The notes: a model not told the origin generated them from the sequence alone. A stretch of DNA of 64,000 nt from Butyrivibrio sp. (GCA_015056585.1 SVFZ01000026.1:1-64000), one strand, 5' to 3'. Positions 47,682-56,182 are shown, counted from the first letter of the stretch. Program-made: numbers and translations.

Positions 47682-47803
47682 ATCTGCCGGACTCTGATAA
47701 TTGATATCTTAAAGTGCTCTGCGATGAGCCTATATGGAATCCCGGCTTTGCGATATGCGACTATCTCCTTGTTCCTTTCGGTTTTTCTGTTGCGCTTTAC
47801 CAT
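47651..47803 (-). CDS. Small HTH (sigma-region-4-like) protein (50 aa, absent from ORF track)
   Basis: Manual translation MVKRNRKTERNKEIVAYRKAGIPYRLIAEHFKISIIRVRQICEVWEEREC. Confidence 0.6.
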   Translation of the reverse strand: MVKRNRKTERNKEIVAYRKAGIPYRLIAEHFKISIIRVRQICEVWEEREC

Positions 47804-48138
47804 TTGCTATACCTCAGCTTGTTCTTGTCCCATCCTTCATGCCTGGCTCTCAAGTAAGCCTCGAATATGGTTATCATGTCATCGTGAAGTCCAAGATTTC
47901 CATTATCGAGCATGTTGTGATGCCATACACAGCCAAGAGCTAAGTTCTCCGGGATGCCAAGGCCACCTTGAGAGCGTGGGATAAAGTGCATGATCTGAAG
48001 CGTATTCCTTATAGTTGTGAACTCATCCTCAGGTGGCAGCATGTAACCAAGCCTACAAAAGATGCAGCCTCCGTCTCTTGCATGAACCTCTTTTCTTACT
48101 TTGTCCGATATATCACACGCTCTCGACCTTTTACTCAT
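47797..48138 (-). CDS. HNH endonuclease
   Basis: DGGCIFCRLG...LQIMHFIPRSQGGLGIPENLALGCVWHHNMLDNG. Confidence 0.8.
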   Translation of the reverse strand: MSKRSRACDISDKVRKEVHARDGGCIFCRLGYMLPPEDEFTTIRNTLQIMHFIPRSQGGLGIPENLALGCVWHHNMLDNGNLGLHDDMITIFEAYLRARHEGWDKNKLRYSKW

Positions 48139-48518
48139 GCAAAATCAACCTCTTCATCAACCTTCTTGCCGGACTTGACTGTCAGATAACCGTCGCTGTT
48201 CAGGAATACCTTATGAGTCCAATCGCCCTCCTTGATGGTCACTGACTCGACGTCATGATTTGTGACATCCCTAAAAGCTATTGAGAAGATCTGAAGAACA
48301 TTCGGAGTGTTCTCGAAGCGAAGCTTCGCCCACTCGTTCGCCTTCTTTATCTTGCACTCTCTGTTATGGTGCTTCTTGGCTTCTTCGCAATCGCATTCAT
48401 CTGTAGCGATCTCGTCGGCCTCCTGCTGGGTGACTTCTCCAACAGTCTTGATTATCCTTGACTGTCCGCAAAATTTGCATGTGCCTGTGCTTGTTGGTAA
48501 TTCGTTATTGTCTTTCAT
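48135..48518 (-). CDS. Phage protein with zinc-ribbon-like N-terminus
   Basis: TCKFCGQSR...DECDCEEAKKHH. Confidence 0.5.
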   Translation of the reverse strand: MKDNNELPTSTGTCKFCGQSRIIKTVGEVTQQEADEIATDECDCEEAKKHHNRECKIKKANEWAKLRFENTPNVLQIFSIAFRDVTNHDVESVTIKEGDWTHKVFLNSDGYLTVKSGKKVDEEVDFA

Positions 48519-49771
48519 ACTGTCCTCCTTAATGCGATGTCTAAGTGCATGGTGAATGCATCTGCCATGTCCATTGCTCTGTGATAATATCCATCTTCAA
48601 AGGCCTGATTGAGCCTTACAAGAGCGTCCTTTGCACTTCTGAAAGCTCCCTGATTCTGTACCGTGTCATGATTGTCAGCTGCTGCCTGCGGAGCTTCCTC
48701 TTCTTCTCCAGGAGGAAGAGGATCGTCGGGAGAGACATGTGTGATCTCTCTTTCTATGTCATCCGGGAATGGAAGCTCTTCGTCTTCCGCTTTGGGCTTT
48801 ATGCCACTTTCAGAGATTTCTTCTTTTTCTTCTTCAGTATTTTCGGTGCTTTCAGAGATTTCCTCTTTTCCGGATTGCTCTTCCGCTTTGGGAATAATCG
48901 GCTCTTCAGACTTTTTCTCTTCTTCAATGCCTGCTGCCGGCTCGCTTTCTTCGGGTTCGGTTTTCGGAATGTCTGATGTTTCCTGTTGCGACGTCGCAAC
49001 AGCTTTATAATATTCTGACCAAACATCATCATTTCCTGCCTCGTAAATATTGGCGTATATCCAATAGACTGTTTCAAGAAACTCGTCCCATGTCATTGTC
49101 TTTGGTGCTGGATCCGTGAGGAGCTTGTAGCTTATGCCTTTGTCGTAGCCATACATGAACAGAAAGCAAAGGCCTTTCTTGTGTGTGGCACTTCCTGAAG
49201 GATTCATGGCCTCAGCCGCTTCCTTGTGTGATGACTTTGGCATAGTGTGATATTCAAGGTCGATGACTTTGTTTAACATGTCTTTCTTGTCCTTGAAGTA
49301 GTCGATGATGCACAGCTCCAAGGGAGAGGGCTTGTCCTCGTCCTCATCGTCTCCGTTCATGCTCACAACGTCCTCCGGCTGCTGCCTGTCGAAGCTCTTA
49401 AGCTCTCTGATCTGCTTAACCGTTGTCTCTTCCGTGATAAGCTCACACTCTGAATCCGGGAGAGATAACATCTCGGAAAGCTTTGAGCTTGAGAATCCTT
49501 TGTACTGCTCCTTGAGCTCTAATGAGTTGCCTCCCTCTGAATACTTCTCATTGATTGCGATAAACCTTGAGACAGCACTCTTTGAGATTCCATACTCTTT
49601 CTGAGCGAACTCAAAGACGTCTGATGCTCCTCCGAAGTTGCCGGAGTCCCGGATCTGCTTTAAGCGATATCCGATGTAAACAAAATTCTGAGCTGTCTCG
49701 GAGAGCTTCTTCCTGATGTCTTCTACCCAGGAGCTCCACTCGTCCAATGTAATCTGATGATATTCTTCCAT
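48515..49771 (-). CDS. Phage early regulatory protein with disordered acidic linker
   Basis: N-terminal DUF3102-like ETAQNFVYIGYRLKQIRDSGNF...GISKSAVSRFIAINEKYS; E/K/S-rich middle. Confidence 0.5.
   Translation of the reverse strand: MEEYHQITLDEWSSWVEDIRKKLSETAQNFVYIGYRLKQIRDSGNFGGASDVFEFAQKEYGISKSAVSRFIAINEKYSEGGNSLELKEQYKGFSSSKLSEMLSLPDSECELITEETTVKQIRELKSFDRQQPEDVVSMNGDDEDEDKPSPLELCIIDYFKDKKDMLNKVIDLEYHTMPKSSHKEAAEAMNPSGSATHKKGLCFLFMYGYDKGISYKLLTDPAPKTMTWDEFLETVYWIYANIYEAGNDDVWSEYYKAVATSQQETSDIPKTEPEESEPAAGIEEEKKSEEPIIPKAEEQSGKEEISESTENTEEEKEEISESGIKPKAEDEELPFPDDIEREITHVSPDDPLPPGEEEEAPQAAADNHDTVQNQGAFRSAKDALVRLNQAFEDGYYHRAMDMADAFTMHLDIALRRTV
48985..49000. repeat. 16-bp palindrome GTTGCGACGTCGCAAC (copy 2, in CDS)
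   Basis: Exact palindrome inside the 48515-49771 ORF. Confidence 0.95.
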
Positions 49772-49880
49772 ACGGCCCTCCTTATCTGACCATGCCTATC
49801 TTGTAGGCAACATATGCTATCCATAACATGAATCCTGCTATCAGGATTTCCATTATCCACTCCAATACTTTTTTCATGCG

Positions 49881-51590
49881 TTATCCTGCTGCCTTTTGCA
49901 GCTCCTTAACGTTCTTCTTTACCTGCTTCATCCATCTATTCAGGACCTTCTGAACCTTCTCTTTATCCGGCTGACGGTCATATGCTGCATAGAACTGAAT
50001 CACCTTTGAGAGGTCACATTCGATTGTGTAATATGGCTCCTTTAGATTCTCTTTCTTTCTCAGGAATACAATGAATGTGCTCCTTGCGCACATCTTCTCC
50101 TTGTACTGAGGTTGAGCGCCTACGCAATGATGCTGGAGCCGGCCTTCTGTGTTGATGTCTGATGCATTCTTCGGGACGATGATCTGATAGCTGTCATCCT
50201 CCCAGGCGAAGATAGCCGTGTTGAGTTTGTAGTCCTTGCTGATGCCCTTATACTTGATGTTGTCTGATTTGTTTTGACTCTTCTGCTCTGCCTTGTGAAT
50301 CTCCTCAACATAGCGATTGTGATATTCCTTCCAGCGCTTGTTACGATAGACAATCTCATCATGAGGATTCATACCAAGCCTTAAGGCCATCTTCAAATAG
50401 TCCTGATATAGGCCGATGTTCGGAAGTGTCATTCCTCCGCTCTTCTCCATGAGCGTGTATATGTGATTGATGTTGTACTCCTTAGCAAGACCTATGATGG
50501 TCGATGCCTTAGCAAGGTCCTTGATCTTGCAGAAGTCCTTGAGGTTTTTGTCTAGTATCTTGGGAGCGACTTCTAAGAGCTCTCTTGCCTCCATGCCTCC
50601 GTTGAACTTTTTAAGCCTTTCATAGGTCGCATTGGAGACTTTGATAGGCGCTATGCTATAACGGCCCACAAGATCTGCTGCCATACGAAGACATCCCTTT
50701 TTAGCAATATACTCGATCTGAGGATTCTTCCGAACCTTGTAGAGAATGAATGAAGGATCGCATCTTCCGTCAAGGAGTCTTACTGTGTCCTTCTCGCCTT
50801 CGGGGAGCCCTAGTGAATCCAGGTTGTCATACACATAATGTCTTGTAGGAAGGTTATTCACGCAGGAATCTCTCTTTTTGTCCCAAAAGTGCTGGGCTCT
50901 TCCATATCTTCCGAACTTCTCGCCGTAGTACCATCTGAGCCACGTTCCGCCGGGTTCCTTTATGTAGGCCCTGCACAGTTCTGTGATGCGTGTTATACTT
51001 CCGTTGAAGTTCGTCACAGAGAAAATCCTTTCAATGTACCGCTCCTCATTGAACAATATTCCCTTGACCTTATGAGTGTAGGTGTAGGACTGCCATAATT
51101 TGATGTTGACCTTCTTTTCATCGGATTTTTCGAGCTTTCTGATGCAGAATCTCTTAAAGTCCTTCGGGAGAGCTGGGACATTCTTCATGAAGTCGTCTAT
51201 GCGCTTCTGCTTATTGTTCTCGGCTCTTATGCTCTTTCTGAACTTGACCTCTGATTCATACACCTCTATCGTATCGAGGTTGCGGTATGACTTATTACAG
51301 AAGCTTCCGATAGCTTCAAGGCTATCCTCATCGAAGCCTGTCTTTGAGACGTATGAATTAAAATATATTGTCGAGAGCATGTCCCTGGTCCAATAATCGC
51401 TCTTTGGATAATATGTGAGCCATCCTTCGTCCCAAGTGAAGTGAATGACTCCATCCTCCATTCTTCCTATGACCTGCCAATCAGGGAGGATGAGCATTAA
51501 GACCTTCTTTTCGCTCGCTTTGATGATCCGGGCCGTATTATCTTCAGGGAGCTTGTCGGGGATGGCTTTGATAAGTTCTAGCTTTCTCAT
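49881..51590 (-). CDS. PcfJ-like protein
   Basis: INTEGRLQHHCVGAQPQYKEKMCARSTFIVFLRKKENLKEPYYTIECD. Confidence 0.75.
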   Translation of the reverse strand: MRKLELIKAIPDKLPEDNTARIIKASEKKVLMLILPDWQVIGRMEDGVIHFTWDEGWLTYYPKSDYWTRDMLSTIYFNSYVSKTGFDEDSLEAIGSFCNKSYRNLDTIEVYESEVKFRKSIRAENNKQKRIDDFMKNVPALPKDFKRFCIRKLEKSDEKKVNIKLWQSYTYTHKVKGILFNEERYIERIFSVTNFNGSITRITELCRAYIKEPGGTWLRWYYGEKFGRYGRAQHFWDKKRDSCVNNLPTRHYVYDNLDSLGLPEGEKDTVRLLDGRCDPSFILYKVRKNPQIEYIAKKGCLRMAADLVGRYSIAPIKVSNATYERLKKFNGGMEARELLEVAPKILDKNLKDFCKIKDLAKASTIIGLAKEYNINHIYTLMEKSGGMTLPNIGLYQDYLKMALRLGMNPHDEIVYRNKRWKEYHNRYVEEIHKAEQKSQNKSDNIKYKGISKDYKLNTAIFAWEDDSYQIIVPKNASDINTEGRLQHHCVGAQPQYKEKMCARSTFIVFLRKKENLKEPYYTIECDLSKVIQFYAAYDRQPDKEKVQKVLNRWMKQVKKNVKELQKAAG

Positions 51591-51591
51591 A

Positions 51592-52077
51592 TCAGCCTCC
51601 CATGTAATACTCGGTTATAAGCCTTTTGACTGTTGCCATTCCGGGAATCCCGAATGTTACCCTTCCGGCGCTGACGCCTGCTGCCTTCAGGATCTCCTTG
51701 TCGATAGGTCTCTGATGGCCAAAGGACCATTTAAGGATGTGAGCAATGCATCCGTTGAAAGTCTTTCCTTTGGCTCTGACTGCTTTTGACATAGCCTCTT
51801 CTTCCATGCATCTTTGCTTTATGTATTCACACCAATCGCTTATAAGCTCCTCTGCCTTAACTTCCTTTGATTCAATCTCAAGCTTGCCGATGGCTGCTGA
51901 CATATCATCGCAGAGGAATGGGATTATCCCATCAATAAAAGCGTTGGCCACTTCTTCGTCAATTCCATTCTCCTTTGCAAGGGCCTTGATTGAGTCCCTG
52001 TCGCCCTCGTTCTTTAAATTGGTCGCAAGCTCATTGATCTGGGCTGCGCTTTCCATTTCTCCGAATTTGTCAAACAT
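51592..52077 (-). CDS. PcfK-like protein
   Basis: GCIAHILKWSFGHQRPIDKEIL...; upstream of PcfJ. Start moved to MFDKFGE. Confidence 0.65.
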   Translation of the reverse strand: MFDKFGEMESAAQINELATNLKNEGDRDSIKALAKENGIDEEVANAFIDGIIPFLCDDMSAAIGKLEIESKEVKAEELISDWCEYIKQRCMEEEAMSKAVRAKGKTFNGCIAHILKWSFGHQRPIDKEILKAAGVSAGRVTFGIPGMATVKRLITEYYMGG

Positions 52078-52090
52078 GTTATCTCTCCTT

Positions 52091-52519
52091 TCATGCTCCG
52101 CACTCGTTCTCCATCCAGGATGAGTATGAGTGCCTGTCACATAGTACCGTTTCAATGGTGTTATCCTTCAATAGCTCGTTGAAGCTTTCCCATTCTTCTT
52201 TGTGGGCGACGTCCTCGCCTTTGCTGTTCTTATAGCCTGTCATCTTCCAAGCTTCGTACCACTTATTCTGAATGGCAGATGCAAGGACTCTGTTCTGAAC
52301 ATGGATCTTGAGACTGCATGGCTTTTTAAGTCTCTGCAATGCTTCATTTATGGCTTTAAGCTCTGCATAGTAACTTGTAGCCTGCTCTATGTCCTTTGCT
52401 CCTTCTGTCATGGTGGCAGGTCCTTTTGATGTCTGAAACTCAAGAACAAATATATATTTCCCATCTGCCTGGCCTACGCCTTTGATGGATGTGTGAATGT
52501 AAAGGTCAATGTTATCCAT
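52091..52519 (-). CDS. RNase H-fold-like protein
   Basis: SYYAELKAINEALQRLKKPCSLKIHVQNRVLASAIQNKWYEAWKMTGYKNSKGEDVAHKEEWESFNELL. Confidence 0.65.
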   Translation of the reverse strand: MDNIDLYIHTSIKGVGQADGKYIFVLEFQTSKGPATMTEGAKDIEQATSYYAELKAINEALQRLKKPCSLKIHVQNRVLASAIQNKWYEAWKMTGYKNSKGEDVAHKEEWESFNELLKDNTIETVLCDRHSYSSWMENECGA

Positions 52520-53312
52520 CCCTGCTCCTTTTCTTTATCCGTACCTCTGTGTAGTAGAGATACGATAGGCCCGTAAACTTATTGACACCTTTTCGGATGG
52601 AGTTCTGATCAATGTAGAAGCCTTCTCTGGGCTTTAAGTCCTTTTGTCCTGTGAGGATCTTCTTTAAGGTCCAATGACTATATCTGTGTTTCTCCGGTAC
52701 CGGCCTCTTTAAGTTCCTGCTGGTTGATATTGAAAGGATCTTCTTTCGGTCCTCGTCTCTGAAAGTAAATTCAATCTGTCCTATGTGCTCCACATCAGGC
52801 TTCTTGCATATATACTCTGCCAAGCCTCCGAACCCTCCGCTGTCGTCTATGGTCTGATAGTCAATAGCTCCTGCATCATCCGTGGCTGCTTTCCATGAGT
52901 CCCGTATAAGAAGATCTCCGTCCGATATTCTATTTATGACCATGTGACAATGCAGGCCTCCTCTTTTGCCGATCTCGATTCTATAGACGAACATGAGGGG
53001 CTGTCCTCTTGCCTTATACTTTTTCCTCAATCCATCCAGGAACTTTTTGACGTCTGCCTTGACTGCCTGAATCTCTTTTCGGGTCCCAGCCTTATACTTG
53101 ACTGTTATCCAGTAGTCCCCTGGATAGAAGTTAAGCTGAAGTGTTCTCCTTAACCTCTTTATCCTGTTCCATTGATTCTGTCTTTCGATCTGAAGGGGAG
53201 TCGGCTTTTCTTTCTTCTCTCGCTTTTCCCCTTTCGCTCCATATTTACCTTTGAAATTTATCTCGTGCTCAATATAATTTGGTGAACTGAATATCTTTTC
53301 ACTGTATGCCAT
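52512..53312 (-). CDS. HUH-type replication initiator-like protein
   Basis: GGLHCHMVINR (HxH) and GGLAEYICKKP (YxxK) motifs. Confidence 0.6.
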   Translation of the reverse strand: MAYSEKIFSSPNYIEHEINFKGKYGAKGEKREKKEKPTPLQIERQNQWNRIKRLRRTLQLNFYPGDYWITVKYKAGTRKEIQAVKADVKKFLDGLRKKYKARGQPLMFVYRIEIGKRGGLHCHMVINRISDGDLLIRDSWKAATDDAGAIDYQTIDDSGGFGGLAEYICKKPDVEHIGQIEFTFRDEDRKKILSISTSRNLKRPVPEKHRYSHWTLKKILTGQKDLKPREGFYIDQNSIRKGVNKFTGLSYLYYTEVRIKKRSRDG

Positions 53313-53429
53313 TGATCCCCAACTGCTCCCCTAACTTTAATATGGTTATAAAGCTATAAAAACTAGATAAAATCTAGCTTTTTCTTGATTTCATGGGTTC
53401 AATGTAGTACAATATCTATGTCAAATATG

Positions 53430-53702
53430 TTATGTACTACAAGAACTTGAGAGCTTCCCTGGCTCTCTTTTCTTTTGCTCATTTCTAAAAGTCGTCAGGT
53501 TTAAAACCATCTGTCTATAGCAATCATCCAGCTCTCCCTTTGCCCTATAGAGCAGCTTCCTTTCATTGCCGAAGCCTTTATATATCTCTATGACATCTTC
53601 GTCCGGTTTAAGGAGCGTTGCTTTGATATGAGAGAATAGCTGATATCTCTTGCGGAGCGGTTCATATACTTCGTAGAATTGCTCATGTGGTGTTTTTTCC
53701 AT
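53430..53702 (-). CDS. Phage hypothetical protein
   Basis: 90-aa ORF in early operon. Confidence 0.4.
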   Translation of the reverse strand: MEKTPHEQFYEVYEPLRKRYQLFSHIKATLLKPDEDVIEIYKGFGNERKLLYRAKGELDDCYRQMVLNLTTFRNEQKKREPGKLSSSCST

Positions 53703-53734
53703 TCCCTTTTACTGCACCTTTCATTCCCTTTTAT

Positions 53735-54367
53735 CTACTTCTTGGTGAAAAAGTTGTGATGTTTGTAGTTGAAGGCAAACTTAAACCACTTCTCCAGGAT
53801 GTCTGTGCCTGTTACCTCAAAAGCTATGATCCCAGGGCTGACATCTCCGGTCTCAAGTCTTGCAAGAGCTGTGCCACTGTCTCCGGATGGCTTTGCTGTT
53901 TCAATCCTCCCATCAGCCACACAGCTAAATTGGTATATCTTCTTGCCTTCCTTGGTGACTCCGTACTGATTGATGACCTCATGGATTGTTGAAGGATATT
54001 CCGGATCCTGTACCCGGTTCCATACCACACTCATGACAAGCCACTGGCCCTCGCATCCTTCTCCTTCAGCTTCTGCTGTGGCCAGCTTCTTAAGCTCTGT
54101 AGCTTCGTCATAGGTCAGCTCTATCACTTTCCCTGCTGCCGGCGGAAGTTCCTCTGCAGGTTGTCTAACTTCTGCATACTCGACTTCCTGGACTGGCCCA
54201 TCGACTGCCATATCCTCTGTTTGTTCTTTTTCTTGGATATAGGTGTGTATTTCTTCATCCGGTATTTCCTCCCATAAGGTTTGCGCCTCCTCCGGTACCT
54301 GTAGTGATATTCCCGACAGGATCAATAACATTCCTGCTGTTATTAACATCCCCTTTAGCTTTCTCAT
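53735..54367 (-). CDS. Secreted SleB-like cell wall hydrolase
   Basis: N-terminal TM/signal; ATAEAEGEGCEGQWLVMSVVWNRVQDPEYPSTIHEVI... Confidence 0.75.
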   Translation of the reverse strand: MRKLKGMLITAGMLLILSGISLQVPEEAQTLWEEIPDEEIHTYIQEKEQTEDMAVDGPVQEVEYAEVRQPAEELPPAAGKVIELTYDEATELKKLATAEAEGEGCEGQWLVMSVVWNRVQDPEYPSTIHEVINQYGVTKEGKKIYQFSCVADGRIETAKPSGDSGTALARLETGDVSPGIIAFEVTGTDILEKWFKFAFNYKHHNFFTKK

Positions 54368-54383
54368 GGCTTCCTTTCTCTAT

Positions 54384-54575
54384 TTAGTTAGTGCATTTAG
54401 CCTTTCTGTACTTTTCCAGCTCGTCAGTGTCGAACAGTATCGGGCTGTTAGCAGCATTATTCATCTTCCAGGCTATCTTTTGCCCAGGAGTGTTATAGAT
54501 CTGCCTCAAGCTCTGCTGTGGCCAGCCCATTTTTACAAGCTCTGTAGCTCTCATTACTTTTGATGGATAATTCAT
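54384..54575 (-). CDS. Small DNA-binding/excisionase-like protein
   Basis: MNYPSKVMRATELVKMGWPQQSLRQIYNTPGQKIAWKMNNAANSPILFDTDELEKYRKAK; RBS AGAAAGGAG. Confidence 0.55.
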   Translation of the reverse strand: MNYPSKVMRATELVKMGWPQQSLRQIYNTPGQKIAWKMNNAANSPILFDTDELEKYRKAKCTN

Positions 54576-54590
54576 GTGTCGCTCCTTTCT

Positions 54591-54606
54591 GTTGCGACGT
54601 CGCAAC
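54591..54606. repeat. 16-bp palindrome GTTGCGACGTCGCAAC (copy 3, intergenic)
   Basis: Exact match to copies at 36358-36373 and 48985-49000. Confidence 0.95.
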
Positions 54607-54628
54607 GACTTTGTTGTTCAAGATTGTT

Positions 54629-54660
54629 TAGTAGATACATATGTCAATATGTATCTACTA
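54629..54660. repeat. 32-nt inverted repeat
   Basis: TAGTAGATACATAT-GTCA-ATATGTATCTACTA, perfect 14-bp arms. Confidence 0.95.
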
Positions 54661-54669
54661 TTTGTTACT

Positions 54670-54699
54670 ATTTCTCTGAGGGGTTCCCCTTAGAGAAAT
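54670..54699. repeat. 30-nt inverted repeat
   Basis: ATTTCTCTGAGGGG-TT-CCCCTTAGAGAAAT, 14-bp arms with one wobble pair. Confidence 0.9.
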
Positions 54700-54728
54700 C
54701 CGCTCCATCCCCGGATTGGTTTAGTTTT

Positions 54729-54953
54729 CTAAACTATTGTTGTAAAAAAATATATGGGGATATCCTCGTTGGAAATATTTAGCGCCTGAGTCATTCTAGC
54801 GATTTCATCCTGTGAGAAGTTTGATTGATTATTTAATCGCTGACTTAATGTCACGCGTCCTAGTCCTATTTTGGATGCAAGTGCATCCTGAGTACCGCAA
54901 ACTTCCTTGATTTTTCCCTTAAGCTTACTGTAATCAAACTGTATGCTCTGCAT
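54729..54953 (-). CDS. Cro-like HTH repressor
   Basis: MQSIQFDYSKLKGKIKEVCGTQDALASKIGLGRVTLSQRLNNQSNFSQDEIARMTQALN; divergent from cI-like gene. Confidence 0.8.
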   Translation of the reverse strand: MQSIQFDYSKLKGKIKEVCGTQDALASKIGLGRVTLSQRLNNQSNFSQDEIARMTQALNISNEDIPIYFFTTIV

Positions 54954-54970
54954 ATTGTGCTCTCCTTTCG

Positions 54971-54986
54971 TGTTTAGTTTTCTAAA
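54971..54986. promoter_or_regulatory. Lysogeny-switch operator GTTTAGTTTTCTAAAC
   Basis: Perfect palindrome between cro and cI; second identical copy at 54719-54734; CTAAAC half sites near 55040 and 55062. Confidence 0.75.
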
Positions 54987-55102
54987 CTGTTTGTATGGTA
55001 TCACACTTTTGTTTAGCTCGTCAATATATTTTTTATCTTTTCTAAACTTTTTGTTGCGTTATCTAAACATTTATATATAATGAGAGGTAGGAGGAAATAC
55101 TT

Positions 55103-55522
55103 ATGGAAAAGGTAAGTACTGCTGATCGTCTTAAAGAGCTCATGGCAGCAAGGGACGTTAAACAAGTAGATATTATAAGTTCTACCGGCATAACAAAGGG
55201 AGCTCTCAGCTCATATATTTCTGGTCGTTATGAGCCTAAACAGGACAACATATATCTATTGGCCAAATATTTTAATGTTAGTGAGGCATGGCTTATGGGC
55301 TATGATGTGCCGATGGAAAGAAAGCCTGCTGCCACTTCTCCATCTTCAGAGCTTTCTCTTGATCCTGAAGAGACCAGGCTTATAAATACATATAGGAGCT
55401 TTAATAAAACCGGCAAGGCCAAACTAATGGATTACCTGGCTGATCTTGATAGCTCTCCCAGAAATCATGGGGAAGTGCTGGATTCATATACAGATTTAAC
55501 AGAAAAGGATAATCTGGCCTGA
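55103..55522 (+). CDS. cI-like HTH repressor (short, no evident peptidase domain)
   Basis: TADRLKELMAARDVKQVDIISSTGITKGALSSYISGRYEPKQDNIYLLAKYFNVSEAWLMGYD. Confidence 0.88.
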   Translation: MEKVSTADRLKELMAARDVKQVDIISSTGITKGALSSYISGRYEPKQDNIYLLAKYFNVSEAWLMGYDVPMERKPAATSPSSELSLDPEETRLINTYRSFNKTGKAKLMDYLADLDSSPRNHGEVLDSYTDLTEKDNLA

Positions 55523-55580
55523 TGGGGCTTGAGTGTGTTACTTGATAAAATTAAAGAGTATAGACTTTCATATAAAACAA

Positions 55581-55603
55581 GAAGCGCCCTTTTAAGGCGC
55601 TTC
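55581..55603. terminator. Terminator between convergent cI and toxN
   Basis: GAAGCGCC CTTTTAA GGCGCTTC perfect stem. Confidence 0.6.
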
Positions 55604-55637
55604 CGTAACTCCTTCTTCCTATTATTTGGTAGACGAG

Positions 55638-56171
55638 CTATTTATTGTTTGGATTAGGGATTGTTGCTTTAATTTTTTTCTTTTTAATATAATTTGGATC
55701 GTATTTTAGTGATTTGCGTTCAAGCTTTTCGAAATTACAACATACCTTCTTGTAAAGAGGCACTTTCCCGCTGAGGGCTTTTCTATATGTTGATTCAGCT
55801 CTCCTTAATATTATATCGCGGTTCTTGTTGCAAAACTCTAACTGGTTCAATAAGAGATTTTTGTACTTTTCATCACTTTCCTTTTGTATATCAAAGCTTA
55901 TCAGACAACTAGGAAGGACAGGAATCATGTTGTTGAATCCCATAATACCCAGCTTGCCGCCGTCCAGTTTCATTACAGGGCCACCGCCTTTTATGTTTGC
56001 ATGATTAGGCTTAGGAGATTCTAATGGAACAAAATAGTCCACTGTATTTATCGATAATACAATTCCAAGATAAGGTCTCCTTTGTCCCTTATTGTACTGG
56101 ACTTTATCATCTACGCTATGAAGATAGCTAATATAGTGTTCATTAATGTGATATAGTCGAAACTTGCTCAT
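55638..56171 (-). CDS. Type III toxin, ToxN/AbiQ family endoribonuclease
   Basis: HYISYLHSVDDKVQYNKGQRRPYLGIVLSINTVDYFVPLESPKPNHANIKG...KLGIMGFNNMIPV; preceded by tandem repeat RNA and terminator. Confidence 0.88.
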   Translation of the reverse strand: MSKFRLYHINEHYISYLHSVDDKVQYNKGQRRPYLGIVLSINTVDYFVPLESPKPNHANIKGGGPVMKLDGGKLGIMGFNNMIPVLPSCLISFDIQKESDEKYKNLLLNQLEFCNKNRDIILRRAESTYRKALSGKVPLYKKVCCNFEKLERKSLKYDPNYIKKKKIKATIPNPNNK

Positions 56172-56182
56172 TGTACCTCTCA

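Noticed and set aside
48799-49077. Lys-rich ORF inside 48515-49771 in another frame
   Set aside because: Frame-shifted reading of a low-complexity acidic linker.
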